Assembly (NCBI GenBank): GCA_009823505.1
Contig: VZQC01010427.1
Location: forward strand, 122,054 to 186,053
DNA length: 64,000 nt
From: Rhizomys pruinosus
Lineage: Eukaryota > Chordata > Mammalia > Rodentia > Spalacidae
Direction of reading: 5' to 3'
Below the pieces are notes generated by a model. The model did no database searches. It saw only the letters and a program-made list of their open reading frames with translations, and was not told the origin of the DNA. Of the stretch, positions 1-10,735 are shown in pieces. How positions within the stretch are numbered: position 1 is the stretch's first letter; every line of letters starts with the position of its first letter. The position numbers and the translations under genes were made by a program.

Positions 1-470
1 TTGGGTAATACAGTTGCTTTGATTCTGCTCTTCAAGCTCACTGTTCCAGGAAGAAGATTGTTATGGTTCCTCATATCAGGACCACCTAAGTTTATCATTC
101 CAGTGTGCATACTGATCACACTTGCTCTCTGTGGGATCTGGCTGGGAACATCTCCTCATTTTATTGTCACAGGTATGCATTCTGAACATAGTTACTCTTA
201 CACTGTTGTAGTCACCCATGCCTCCTTAATTCTTTTATATTTCATTCGGTACATACACTTGGCATAGGCTCCTGGACTGTTTCACTGTAGCTTCTTGAAA
301 ATAAAGCAGCCTGATGCATTCAATGAAGGCAAATTCCTGACTTTCAGCATGCTGGTGTTCTGCACTGTCTGGGCCACCTTCCTCCCTGTCTACCACAGCA
401 AAAAGGGGAAGTCATAGTTACAGTAGAGGTCGTAATCTATCTTGGTCTTCAGTGGCAGTACTCTGGAGAT
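1..470 (+). pseudogene. Vomeronasal type-2 receptor (V2R) pseudogene, 7TM exon
   Basis: V2Rs are class C GPCRs of vomeronasal sensory neurons that detect peptide pheromones; the last exon encodes the seven-helix domain. Frame 1 reads KLTVPGRR, a PPKFIIPVC helix segment and LCGIWLGTSP, then after an in-frame TAG at 265-267 continues in the same frame with [17 protein letters not shown] and [12 protein letters not shown]. These are the hallmark TM5 to TM7 segments of V2Rs. Further in-frame stops are at 415-417 and 424-426, and the VEV segment that should follow is in another frame, so a frameshift is also present. The window starts inside the exon, so upstream exons cannot be seen. The family assignment is firm; the member is not resolved. 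It is a pseudogene because of several independent lesions. Confidence 0.85.
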
Positions 471-504
471 GGTCACCAGGCAACTGTGCTGTTCCTCTAA
501 CAAC

Positions 505-615
505 TATTCGCCCAAATCCCCTAAGCGCATCTCTTGCCTCCAACCAAACGGCCTAAAACAAAACAACTACAACTTGAGATTCATCAACCTTAGCTTCCTG
601 AGTGCTCTGTGGACT
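505..615 (-). repeat. Inverted copy of the 4440-4543 sequence
   Basis: This stretch is the reverse complement of 4440-4543 at roughly 90% identity by eye, apart from a 16-bp insertion here. The two arms lie about 3.8 kb apart. It follows directly on the V2R remnant. It may be an old B1-like or unnamed interspersed repeat; I cannot name it. Confidence 0.55.
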
Positions 616-657
616 ACTAAACCCAAGTATATTAATAATAATAAAATATAATAATAT

Positions 658-660
<3 letters not shown>

Positions 661-700
<40 letters not shown>
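661..700. repeat. Poly(T) run of 40
   Basis: An uninterrupted T run, preceded by an A/T-rich segment. It could be the reversed tail of a retrotransposed sequence, but no element is recognisable to its right, so it may equally be a polishing artefact. Confidence 0.7.
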
Positions 701-702
<2 letters not shown>

Positions 703-830
703 TATTTGTTTTTGAAAGAAGAGATGATATGAGCTCCAGACATTATTTTTCCCCTACAAGGCTGCAGCAAAACAATCATAATCCACGTGTTTCTCTCCAC
801 ATCATCTTTTTTTTTTATATTATTGAAGTA

Positions 831-2470
831 TATTTATTTATTTTTTTTTTAATTAATTTTTATTGGATCTTTGTGCATTTCAAACATTTTTCCAATTCAG
901 TTCAGGCTTATTTCTCCTTATGATTGGGGTGTAAGTTTCGTTTTTAGTTACAATTTAGTTTCCCCCCTCCCCCCCACCCCACCCCAGCCCAGATCATGCA
1001 TTCTGCCATACTGTCCTGCGTCTTTCTCTCAAGTTTTTTGTTTTTCAGTTTTAGCTATAAGGTGATAATCCATGAGTACAAGCATCCTTCATGGCAAAAC
1101 CTATCGCAGGCTGTTGTGCCAAACCCGTACAGGCCCCCCTCCAGTGGGGGGTGACAGGTTTGTTTGTTCAATCAAGTTTTTTTTTTTTTTTTTTGAGTGT
1201 CCAGACTATATTGCATCACCATTCACCCCAATCGCAGCCTTACATTCTACCACACCCACTCGCCGCGAGTTCCCTTAGGCTTAGAAAGGGGCACAGGTGG
1301 ATGATAGTAAAACAGTCCCACTCTCTCTGGGCTGTTGACTTGGACTCTGGGCAATTCTGGCCTGTTTCCTTTCATGGGCTACAGTTTGTCCAGGAATAAC
1401 GGGGGCGTTCGATCCTACTAATGAAGAACACAATTAGATATATAGGTATTTAAGCAAAACTAATAGTTATGGTAGGTTACTTTAGCCTAGACACATGTTT
1501 GGATATGTTAATCCATGAATTACGATTTTCCCCCCTGGTAAATATGACAGGGTCTTACTGTGGGTTATAACATCTAACCTGTAGAGGATGTAAGCTTGTG
1601 GCATCAGCCATGGGTTATTTCTCCAAGGGGAGAGCCAATAGCCAATTAGATTTGGGATATACAGGCACATGGCTGCCTCTGCTGCACAGTATTTCCAGGC
1701 AGGTGAGGTGTAGCTGGTGCTGACGGTGGAGTCTTGCTTGACTCAGGGAGACCCATATTTGCTTTATTGGTTTAGTGGCCTTTGGTAACACTCTCTGGCA
1801 TTCCAGAGGCCATCTGTACACTTGCATGTGTGGTCTCAATACATCCCTCCCATGTTAACGTCAGGTCTTCGGCAGCAGGGTCTTATTGCCTCTCCTCCTG
1901 TAGGTATCCCAACTTAGAGGCAAGGAGCCCTTACCTTTTGTGGGGCCTTGGATCCCCTGGCCAACATCCACCTGGTAGAACAATCCATTGCTGATGTCAG
2001 AGCTCCTGTATTAATATATTTTGCCTGAGTGCATAGCCCTAGGACTTTAGTATTATATTTGGTTCTGAACAGAGAGTAATCCCTTCCACAGTTCCCATGT
2101 CTAGTAGTCAATTAAAGAAAGCAGTTTTACCGGTTTTATAAGAGATTACCTCTACAATAGTTGTCTCCAATTTACAGTTGGGGAGCGACCTCATCATTGT
2201 CATATTTCTCCTTGTTCTATGGGTGGGAAGGCAAGGAAGTCTCTCATATCAGAACCTTTGTGGCACCTAGAAGGTAAGTTTCATTAGGACTCATTATAAC
2301 TAGTTGTTACATGTAGGATCCACAGAGGGGTTCGATGTTTATGGCAATCTGAGGCTTTTCTTCCTTTGAATGTTCAGACGGGTCAGCCTTTCCGTTGCCA
2401 CTTTTTGGTACATCCTACTCAATGCAAACCTGTATCTTTTCTTTCTCAGCCGTTAAGTTGGTGACGTCCA
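831..2470 (-). mobile_element. L1-tailed repeat, copy I
   Basis: On the minus strand this reads as a ~1.6-kb body ending in a G-rich purine tract (plus-strand pyrimidines near 960-995), a segment homologous to the local L1 3' UTRs, and an A-rich end (poly-T at 841-850). The body matches copies III (34858-36425) and IV (36430-37345) over most of its length, and its 3' part matches copy II (17822-18460). The most upstream part, near 2280-2470, contains a coding-like C-terminus shared with copy III. A run of 18 T at 1177-1194 replaces about 9 bp found in the other copies. I do not recognise the body. The arrangement fits a non-autonomous element mobilised by L1 machinery. Confidence 0.6.
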
Positions 2471-2699
2471 CATCTATCTTTAAGGCATCCTTTAATCTGC
2501 TCCCCCCATCTTAACAGAGGACAATGTTTACAGGAAGTTCAAACTTATGGTGGTTGCAGATTTTGGTCTTGCAGGTTGGAGAAAGCTTAGAGTGCAAAAA
2601 GCCTGTTCTGAATTCAAAATAATTAGTGTGAAATTAACATACAGGACCCCAGGAGTGACTGCTTGAGGACTGGAGTGCAGGGAAAACTCTACTCTTAAC

Positions 2700-3300
2700 A
2701 GTAATGCCAGGTAAACTGTGGCAGATATCCACATCTCCTCAGCCCATTCTCACACAAACCCACATTCTGTTACAGGAATCCAAAGTGGAAGGAAAGCGGC
2801 AGTCTACTGTAACATGGCCACAGTACATTGAATATGCCCTAGATTTCCTTAACTACACCACCCACCCCAATGTCTCCCGATGCTTTTTCTGTGCATCTCT
2901 CACATTTCCCCTCTCACTGTCATTCCTTCTAATGCCTCTTTACAGGAATCTGCCCCCTTGGAGACAGAGCCAGTGTTCGTGTCATTTCCCTCTTTGACAA
3001 CACTTCCTATTTGTTTAGTGACAACCGCAGCAGCCCCAGACCCCAGGTGCCTCCAAAGTGTTTCCCTCAAAGTGTTCTCTCCACAGGACCCTATGTGTCA
3101 AATCCCCGTTCTTTCTCTGGAGTGAGGGTGCCCCCTTCTTCTGTGCAAATTCTGCTGATGCTGGAATTTGCTTTCCTATTATCACTCCCCAGCTCTTCCT
3201 TTATGAGAAGGAGGATGTTGCTTGGATGCTGCAACAGGACCCGAAATATCAAGAGAGAGAGAGAGATTCATCCCACTTCTGGTCAGCCTAAGCATCACTC
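2700..3300 (+). pseudogene. Decayed endogenous retroviral env-like remnant
   Basis: Broken frames contain features of a retroviral surface glycoprotein: an N-glycosylation-rich stretch just before a CFFC motif (CXXC type, followed by ASL) near 2870-2900, and, in another frame near 3115-3230, cysteine-containing FFC and ITPQL segments like the end of a gammaretrovirus-type surface subunit. At least two frameshifts separate these pieces, and no transmembrane subunit, pol or flanking LTR is visible, so it cannot encode a functional protein. The call rests on motif resemblance only. An unrelated degraded gene cannot be excluded. Confidence 0.35.
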
Positions 3301-3334
3301 TCTCTATGGCAACAGCCTGAAGAATGAGTTCCAG

Positions 3335-3840
3335 ACCAGTTGTGGTGGCACAGGCCTTTAATCCCATTCATTGGGATTAAACTCACTCTGGGTGTCTTGG
3401 CACATGCCTTTAATCCCAGTCGTTGGGTCTAAACTCACTCTGGTTGTGGTGGTACTTGCTTTAATCCTGGTCCTTGAGATTAAGCTCACTCCAGGTGTGG
3501 TGGCACAAGGCTTTAATCCCAGTCTTTGGGATTAAGCTCACTCCAGGTGTGGTGGCACATGGCTTTAATCCCAGTCCTTGGGATTAAACTCACTCTGGGT
3601 GTGGTGGTACTTGCTTTAATACCAGTCCTTGGGATTAAGCTCACTTCGGGTTTGGCGGCACATGGTTTTAATCCTACTCTTTAGGATTAAGCTCACTCCA
3701 CGTGTGGTGGCACACAGCTTTAATCTCAGTCTTTGGGATTAAACTCACTCTGGGTGTGGTGGCACATGCCTCTAATCCCAGTTCTTGGGATTAAACCCTC
3801 TCCAGGTGTTGTGGGCACATGCCTTTAATCCCTGGCCACA
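3335..3840 (+). repeat. Tandem array of B1-SINE head units
   Basis: About nine to ten units of roughly 50-55 bp follow each other, each built on the B1 5' head (GTGGTGGCACATGGCTTTAA, then TCCCAGTC, TTGGGATTAA and CTCACTC). No unit continues into the normal B1 body. Units differ at scattered positions and two alternating subtypes (TGGTACTTGC and TGGCACATGG) are visible. This is a minisatellite derived from a B1 fragment. A truncated, noisy version occurs again at 7206-7385 in the right duplicate. Confidence 0.85.
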
Positions 3841-4239
3841 TATATACCCCTACCTTCCATATAGGAGTGTGGGTGCCCCATCCCCCAAAAGGCAGCAACC
3901 AATATTCATCACCCAAGTACGGACTATGGCTTTCCAGAATCACATAACTGGGCAAGACACTCTCCCTTAATCTTGCCTAGCCTATACACTGTACCTTTTG
4001 CCCCAGACCAAATGCAGTTAGGGTGGAGTTACACATTAGAGGTTGGAAATTGTGACTGGATACTCAAGTGAGGGCCACAGGACTCCCCATGCCCCTCCTA
4101 TACCAGGAATCATATAGTAGTTAACAAACCCAGGTGTTTTAATCTTAGGCAAGTGGCCATATCTGAAATCAGGATAATGATATCTGTCTGTAAGAGGACA
4201 GTTCTCTAGAGCAAACAAATATGTAAATATAAAAAGAAG

Positions 4240-5440
4240 GATAGATAATTAAATAGATATGAGTGATAAATATGTAGATGATAGATATAATTGTCAATGT
4301 CATATCTTGATGGTGTCAAATTCATAAAATAGTATCTGGAGTTCATGTAATTTGTTCTTTCAATATAAATATCATAAGCAAAATATGAAAATATAAAACA
4401 CCGAGTAATCCCATGGCTATATTATTATTATAGTTGGATGTAGTAGTACACTGAGCACTCAGGAAACTCAAGTTGTAGTTGTTTTGTTTTAGGCTGTTTT
4501 TTGTTGGAGGCAGGAGACATGCTTAGGTGATTTGGGGGAATGTTTCTTAGAAGAACACAGAACAATTATCCAGTGGCCATCTGTAGGAGCCTGGGAAGCA
4601 CTCCAAAGTATCAGAGAACCCCATTTAAGTAAAAAAGGAAAATCTCCACTAGTAGATCTTAACAACAAAGACTCAGAATCAGACTTTTAGAGGTTTTTCT
4701 TTGAAAGAAAAACCTGAAGGAAAAACTGAATGTCAAAACCAAACTACCTGTAAAACAAGCAAATAAAAGAAATACCTCGAAACAATCATCTTGGAAAACA
4801 ACAGACTCTGAGATGGACTACCCAAATTGTTCCCCATATGGGCTACCAACTTTTAGATTTTTGGAGATGGAGAAAGGAGAAAGTTTAAAGTTAAGAAACA
4901 AGAACCAGAGCCAGACCTGCAAGAGACCAGAAATTATTTTTTATTCAAATTATGCAGCATAGGACAGGAACACCTGCAGCTTAATGAAGAGTGATCCATG
5001 TTTTATTCAGTGAGCCCAGATGAAACATATTCGAGGCCTAGGATTGGTGTCCTTGGCTAATTGAAAGCCTTCTTTCAAAATTACTTCCTAGGGTGAGCAT
5101 GCCAGTATCTCAGGGCTCTAAGAAGACAGGTCACCTCCAAATACAGTCTGCCTCTTTCCTAGAAGTGATGGGTTTATAAGGCTTCACAAGTCCAGACTGA
5201 AAATTTTGCTTTCTTTACTACCTTGAACCTGGAATCCCTGCAGTCTCTCAGATGCATTGCACAAAGCTCCTGGGCTTTCATTGATTCTTTTCCACTTTTC
5301 AGTGTAGTTATTCTATTTACTGTGCTTAGGGACATGTGGCTGGTCCTTCTCACAGGAAGTACAGGAGTTGCCTGAGCTCTGTGCTTTGCCTTGGGTTTGG
5401 CAATTTGGACTTCTCTCTTTTTGTCAGTCTCTCAGCTTAT
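4240..5440. other. Unassigned A/T-rich sequence, no gene seen
   Basis: No convincing coding or RNA gene. It contains the inverted partner of 505-615 (4440-4543) and a small perfect inverted repeat at 4691-4715 with 12-nt arms. It is part of the duplicated block; the equivalent is about 8090-10010. Confidence 0.5.
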
Positions 5441-6175
5441 TCTTTCTACAGTAGACCTGTCTAGTGGAGGTAGGGAAATATTGACATTACTCACTACAAC
5501 TGAGTTGGGTTTGATCTTTGGTTATAGTCCCGTAGTACTGTTTTTATGTAATTGGTTGCAACAGAGTTTGGTACATACATGTTCATGATGGTAATATAGT
5601 CTTGGTTGATTGCTGTTTTGAATAGAATAAAGTGACCCTTTTTAACTCCTCTTATTAGATTAGTTTTAATTTGAACTCTATTTTGTCAGATGTTAAATCT
5701 ATAACACTTGATGCCTCTTACTGCCCATTTTGTTGGCATAATTTTTCCATTCTTTCAACCACAGGTAGTGCCTATCCTTGAAGGTGAGATAAGTTTATGG
5801 AAGACAATAAAAAGATAGATTTTGTTTCTTAATCCAATCCACTGTGTTGTGTCTTTTGCATGGGGATCAAAATACCAATTAATAATTTACCAGGTTTTAT
5901 TGAAAACCTGTTTATTGGTTACCATTATTTTGGTTCATTGTGTTCTTGGTACTATTTGTTGTGTCTGTTTAATTATAATTTCCTTTTGTTTTCCATCTTT
6001 AATCTCTTTGGGTTTAGTCATTCCTGTATTCTGCCCTTTATACTTGTTCAAGTGTTCTCTGTAGTGCTGGTTTGGTTGACAAGAATTATTTTACCTCACT
6101 CATGTCATGGAAATTTCTTTATTTGAGTAAAGTTTTTTTGGTCAGCTTCCATTGTTATTTATTGGGAATATTTGG
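5440..6175 (-). mobile_element. Old L1 fragment (left duplicate)
   Basis: Read on the minus strand this matches the L1 order seen elsewhere in the window, from the ORF2 endonuclease region through the ORF1-ORF2 junction to the ORF1 C-terminal segment (compare 15300-15950 and 40500-41170). It is strongly diverged, with stops in all frames. The identical fragment recurs at 10010-10735. Confidence 0.7.
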
Positions 6176-7070
6176 GAAGATACAGTTTGAGTTAAAAGCT
6201 GCTTTTCAGCTAGCATCCCCCAGGTGCACAGGTGTGTGGGGAGTCATGAGGGCAGTTCTTGACCCCAACCTATGAGGGAGCAACTCATCATCCCAGCACA
6301 AGTTGCTAGGCAGATCAGTGGTGAGTGATGGATACCAAGGGCCTAATGCAGGAGTCTGGGATTGGCCCTGAGTGACTACATCATTCTGTTTATAAACATG
6401 ACATGCAACATACATTAAAGTGGATTCTCCATCACCATCAAAGCATGACCCAAGATCAATTACTTTGCATGTATACAGGGTGGAGCAGGCCTGAATTTTG
6501 AGTGTCATGTGCTAGTGGACTAGATGGGTGTACCTCAGACTACCACCTTGGTGAGGTAGCATGGGTTTGGATGGAGACTAATCAAGTCACCAGCTGTGGG
6601 GAGTGAGTTGCCAGTAGTGTAAACTGAAGATTGCTCATAAACCACCAGTATGAAATTCCTGTCCAGATGCCAGCAGCTTCTGGGTTCTTGTGCAGACACA
6701 ACCAGATAGGGTGTGCTCTACCTCCCAAGGGTAAGGACATGACATTGGAAGAACCACTCAGGTGTGGCTAGAGAAGTACCACGGATGATCTCTGCACTGA
6801 GGGGTTAGCTCCACGTGTCCCCAGGTGGCCACTGCTCCTTCCCTTAGCAGAACTGAGTCTGTACCTGCTCATAGCTGGAGGCACTTTAACTACCTAGCCG
6901 AATACTTTGGTTCGCGCTCTTTCTGGCTTTCATTGTTTGTGTTAAAACTCAACTATTACTGTTGGATTTCCTTTTACGTATAATGTGCTTATTTCTAGTA
7001 GCTTTCAATACCTATTCAGTACTTTACTATGTTCATGGCCCATGGTGTTCTCTTCTGGTCTAGTCTTGAT
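6176..7070. other. Unassigned sequence between L1 and B1
   Basis: A moderately GC-rich stretch directly upstream (in L1 sense) of the L1 fragment; it may be an L1 5' region, but I cannot show this. A minus-strand frame of about 100 codons at 6206-6508 has no recognisable domain. The counterpart at 10736-11640 differs at few positions except near 6880-7070. Confidence 0.45.
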
Positions 7071-7082
7071 ATCTGTTTTCTT

Positions 7083-7204
7083 TTTCTTTTTCTTTTTTTT
7101 TTTTTTTTTTTGTCTTTTTGATAAGACAGGGTCTCCCTGTAGCCCAGCTGTCCTGAACTCACTCTGTAGACCAGGACTTGGCCTTGAACTCACAAAGATC
7201 CTAG
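7083..7204 (-). mobile_element. B1 SINE, cut off at the N
   Basis: The minus-strand B1 body (AGACAGGGTCTCCCTGTAG on the plus strand, then GAACTCACTCTGTAGACCAG) stops at the ambiguous base 7205. The same B1 is complete at 11645-11805 in the right duplicate. Confidence 0.85.
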
Positions 7205-7205
7205 C
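7205..7205. other. Ambiguous base marking a probable contig join
   Basis: A single N lies between the interrupted B1 and the noisy restart of the B1-head array. Other single Ns in the window (22400, 34435, 57296) lie in or beside simple repeats, as expected for gap joins. Confidence 0.75.
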
Positions 7206-7374
7206 NTGGAACAAGGCTTTAATCCCAGTCTTTGGGAGGATTAAGCCTCACTCCAGGGTTGTGGCTTGCAATGGCACATGGCTTTAATACCAGTCCTTGC
7301 GAGATTAAACTCACTCTGGTGTGGTGGGGTTACTTGCTTTAATACCAGTCCTTGGGATTAAGCTCACTTCGGGT

Positions 7375-7560
7375 TTGGCGGTTGGCGGGGGCCAGGCCAC
7401 CGTGGGGGGCGGGGCACGGGCCACAGGGACACATGGGGGGATGTCCGACGCGGCAGGAGGAAGCGCAGCGACACGGGGGGGGCATCTCCACATCAGCGGG
7501 AGGAAGCGCTAGTCTGGGGGATGGGGGAACGCACGCTGGGTTGTGTGTGGGTGGCACAGG
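7375..7560. other. GC- and CpG-rich block of unknown origin
   Basis: This ~185-bp stretch replaces about three B1-head units found in the left copy. It is rich in G runs and CpG, unlike anything nearby, and includes two similar AGGAAGCGC-type segments. No gene is recognisable. Low-quality consensus at a contig end is the simplest explanation. Confidence 0.5.
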
Positions 7561-8854
7561 CCTGCTATTTCCCCGTTTTGGGATTTTTAAACCCTCTACC
7601 AGGGTTGTGTGGTCCAGGACACGTGTTAATCCTCTGAGCCACTATAAATATGAGGCCCCTACCTCTTCCTCATATAGGAGTGTGTGGTTCCGCCAGATCA
7701 CCCCAAAATGGCACGCAACCACACTTATTATTAATGGCCTCAGCATGTACTGGACATGGCTTTCCAGAAGTCACATAACTGGGGCAAGCACACGTCCCCG
7801 GTTAACGTTGCCTAGGCCTATACATCGTACCTTTTGCCCCAGACCAAACTCGTAGGAGTTAGGGTGGGAGGTTACATCATTAGAGGTGAAATTGTGGACG
7901 GGATACTCAAGTGAGGGCCACAGGACTCCCCATGCCCCTCCTATACCAGGAATCATATAGTAGTTAACAAACCCAGGTGTTTTAATCTTAGGCAAGTGGC
8001 CATATCTGAAATCAGGATAATGTATCTGTATGTAAGGGACAGGTTCTTAGAGCAAACAAATATGTAAATCTAAAAAGAAGGATAGATAATTAAATAGATA
8101 TGAGTGATAAATATGTAGATGTAGATATAATTGTCATTGTCATATCTTGATTGTGTCAAAATTCCATAAATATAGTATCTGGAGTTCATTGTAATTGTTT
8201 CTTTCACATATACAATATCATAGCACTAAGCAAAAAATATGCACAAATATAAAACACCGAGTAATCCCATGGCTTCTATTATTATTATAGTTGGATTTTT
8301 TAGTAGTAGTACACTGAGGCACTCAGGAACGAAGTATGTAGTCTGTTTTCGTTTGAGGTAGCTGTTTTTTTGGTTGGTAGGCAGGAGACTTGCTTAGGTG
8401 TTATTGGGGCCTAGGTGTTGTAGAAGAACACTAGAACGAATTATCCATGCCCAATACCTAGAAGTGAGGAGCCTGGGAAGCACCCAAAGTATCACGAGAA
8501 CCCCCATTAATAGGAAAGAGAGTGAAAAGAATCTCCACTTAGATCTTAACAACAAAGACTCAGAATCAGACTTTTAGACTGGTGGACTGGCTTTTAGAGT
8601 GTTTTAGATGGTTTTTCTTTGAAGAAAAACCTGACCTGGAAGGAAAAAAAAAAACGGAAGGTAAAACCAAACTACCTGTAAAACAAGCAAAAGTAAATAG
8701 AAAGTAGATTATAAAGAGAAATTACCTCGAAATCGATCGAAACAATCATCTTGGAAGGGAGGAGAAGAAAACAACCGACTCTGAGATGCTGAGGATGGAC
8801 TACCCAAAATTGTTCCCTCCTATGGGCGTTACCCAACTTTTCGATTTTTTTGGA

Positions 8855-8987
8855 GAATGGGAACAGAATGGAGGAAGGAGAAAAGAAAGAAAAAGCAAAA
8901 GAGTGGAGACAGGAAGGGAAAAAGAAAGAAACTGAAGAAAAAGGAGGAAAGAGGGGAAAGAAGAGAAAAGAGAACAAAAAAAAGGAA

Positions 8988-9057
<70 letters not shown>

Positions 9058-9435
9058 TTATTATTTTTAAGTTTACGAAGAAGGAATAGAAAGAACGGAG
9101 AAAGAACGAATAGAAGAAAAAAAGAAAGGAGGAGAAAGAAAAGTTTAATTTTAAAAACGAAAGGAGAGAAGAGGAAAGGAGAAGGAAAGAAAGATTAAGG
9201 GGAGGAGGAATGAAGGAAAGGAAAGAAAGGAGAAGACCAGTGAAAGAAGGAAGGAGGGGAAGAACACAGAAAGAGAAGGAAGGAAAAGGCAAGTTTAAAA
9301 GTTAAGGAAAGATTAAGATGACATAAAAGAACAAGGAAATAGAATAGAAGAACGGAGAGAAAGAAAAGGAGCAAAGAAAAAAGACAGGGGAAGAAAGGCA
9401 AAAAGATGAATAGAGCTGGAGTGAAGAAAGGAGAA
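8855..9435 (+). repeat. Polypurine (GA-rich) expansion with a long A run
   Basis: About 580 bp made almost only of A and G (GGAAAGAAAG-like), interrupted at 8991-9053 by an A run of about 63 followed by a short T-rich piece. In the left copy the same place holds only ~25 bp near 4862-4890. The long minus-strand frame over it, rich in Phe, Ser and Leu, is a composition artefact and not a gene. Confidence 0.8.
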
Positions 9436-10009
9436 AGTTTAAAGTTAAGAAACAAGAACAGAGCCAGACCTGCAACAGAGCCAAGAATTAATTTTTTTTC
9501 AAAAATTATGCAGCAAGGAGTACTGCAGGAACACCTGCAGCTTATGAAGAGTGATCCATGTTTTATTCAGGAGCCCAGATGAAACATATTCGAGGCCTAG
9601 GATTGGTGTCCTTGGCTAATTGAAAGCCTTCTTTCAAAATTACTTCCTAGGGTGAGCATGCAGCAGTATCTCAGGGCTCTAAGAAGACAGGTCACCTCCA
9701 AATACAGTCTGCCTCTTTCCTAGAAGTGATGGGTTTATAAGGCTTCACAAGTCCAGACTGAAAATTTTGCTTTCTTTACTACCTTGAACCTGGAATCCCT
9801 GCAGTCTCTCAGATGCATTGCACAAAGCTCCTGGGCTTTCATTGATTCTTTTCCACTTTTCAGTGTAGTTATTCTATTTACTGTGCTTAGGGACATGTGG
9901 CTGGTCCTTCTCACAGGAAGTACAGGAGTTGCCTGAGCTCTGTGCTTTGCCTTGGGTTTGGCAATAGTTGGATATTTCTCTTTTTGTCAGTCTCTCAGCT
10001 TATTCTTTC

Positions 10010-10735
10010 TACAGTAGACCTGTCTAGTGGAGGTCGGGAAATATTGACATTACTCACTACAACTGAGTTGGGTTTGATCTTTGGTTATAGTCCCGTAGTA
10101 CTGTTTTTATGTAATTGGTTGCAACAGAGTTTGGTACATACATGTTCATGATGGTAATATAGTCTTGGTTGATTGCTGTTTTGAATAGAATAAAGTGACC
10201 CTTTTTAACTCCTCTTATTAGATTAGTTTTAATTTGAACTCTATTTTGTCAGATGTTAAATCTATAACACTTGATGCCTCTTACTGCCCATTTTGTTGGC
10301 ATAATTTTTCCATTCTTTCAACCACAGGTAGTGCCTATCCTTGAAGGTGAGATAAGTTTATGGAAGACAATAAAAAGATAGATTTTGTTTCTTAATCCAA
10401 TCCACTGTGTTGTGTCTTTTGCATGGGGAATCAAATCCATTAATATTTACAGGTTTTATTGGAAAACTGTTTATTGGTTACCATTATTTTGGTTTCATTG
10501 TGTTCTTGGTACTATTTTGTGTGTCTGTAATTATAATTTCCTTTGTTTTCCATCTTTAATTCTTTGGGTTTAGTCATTCCTGTATTCTGCCCTTTATACT
10601 TGTTCAAGTGTTCTCTGTAGTGCTGGTTTGGTTGACAAGAATTATTTTACCTCACTCATGTCATGGAAATTTCTTTATTTGAGTAAAGTATTTTTGGTCA
10701 GCTTCCATTGTTATTTATTGGGAATATTTGGGAAG
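10010..10735 (-). mobile_element. Old L1 fragment (right duplicate)
   Basis: Near-identical repeat of 5440-6175, differing by a few short indels (for example around 10425-10530). Confidence 0.7.

Larger units (their letters stand above)
3505..7204. other. Left copy of duplicated segment (likely false duplication)
   Basis: The order of landmarks here (B1-head array, the A/T-rich 4020-4430 block, an old L1 fragment, an unassigned block, a B1) is repeated in the same order and orientation at 7206-11750. The central portion (about 5000-6850 versus 9550-11400) is nearly identical. Close to the N at 7205 small insertions and deletions accumulate, for instance around 6880-7204. Confidence 0.85.

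Noticed and set aside
1875..2111. Short frames that might be exons of a gene between the V2R remnant and the env-like remnant
   Set aside because: They lie in the body of the L1-tailed repeat and recur in broken form in copy III.
4691..4715. A 12-bp inverted repeat resembling a terminator hairpin
   Set aside because: Eukaryotic A/T-rich context, no associated gene; the right duplicate has lost the perfect pairing.
8672..9292. A 206-codon minus-strand open frame rich in Phe, Ser and Leu
   Set aside because: It is the complement of a GA-rich low-complexity block with a long A run; no domain, and it is absent from the sister copy.
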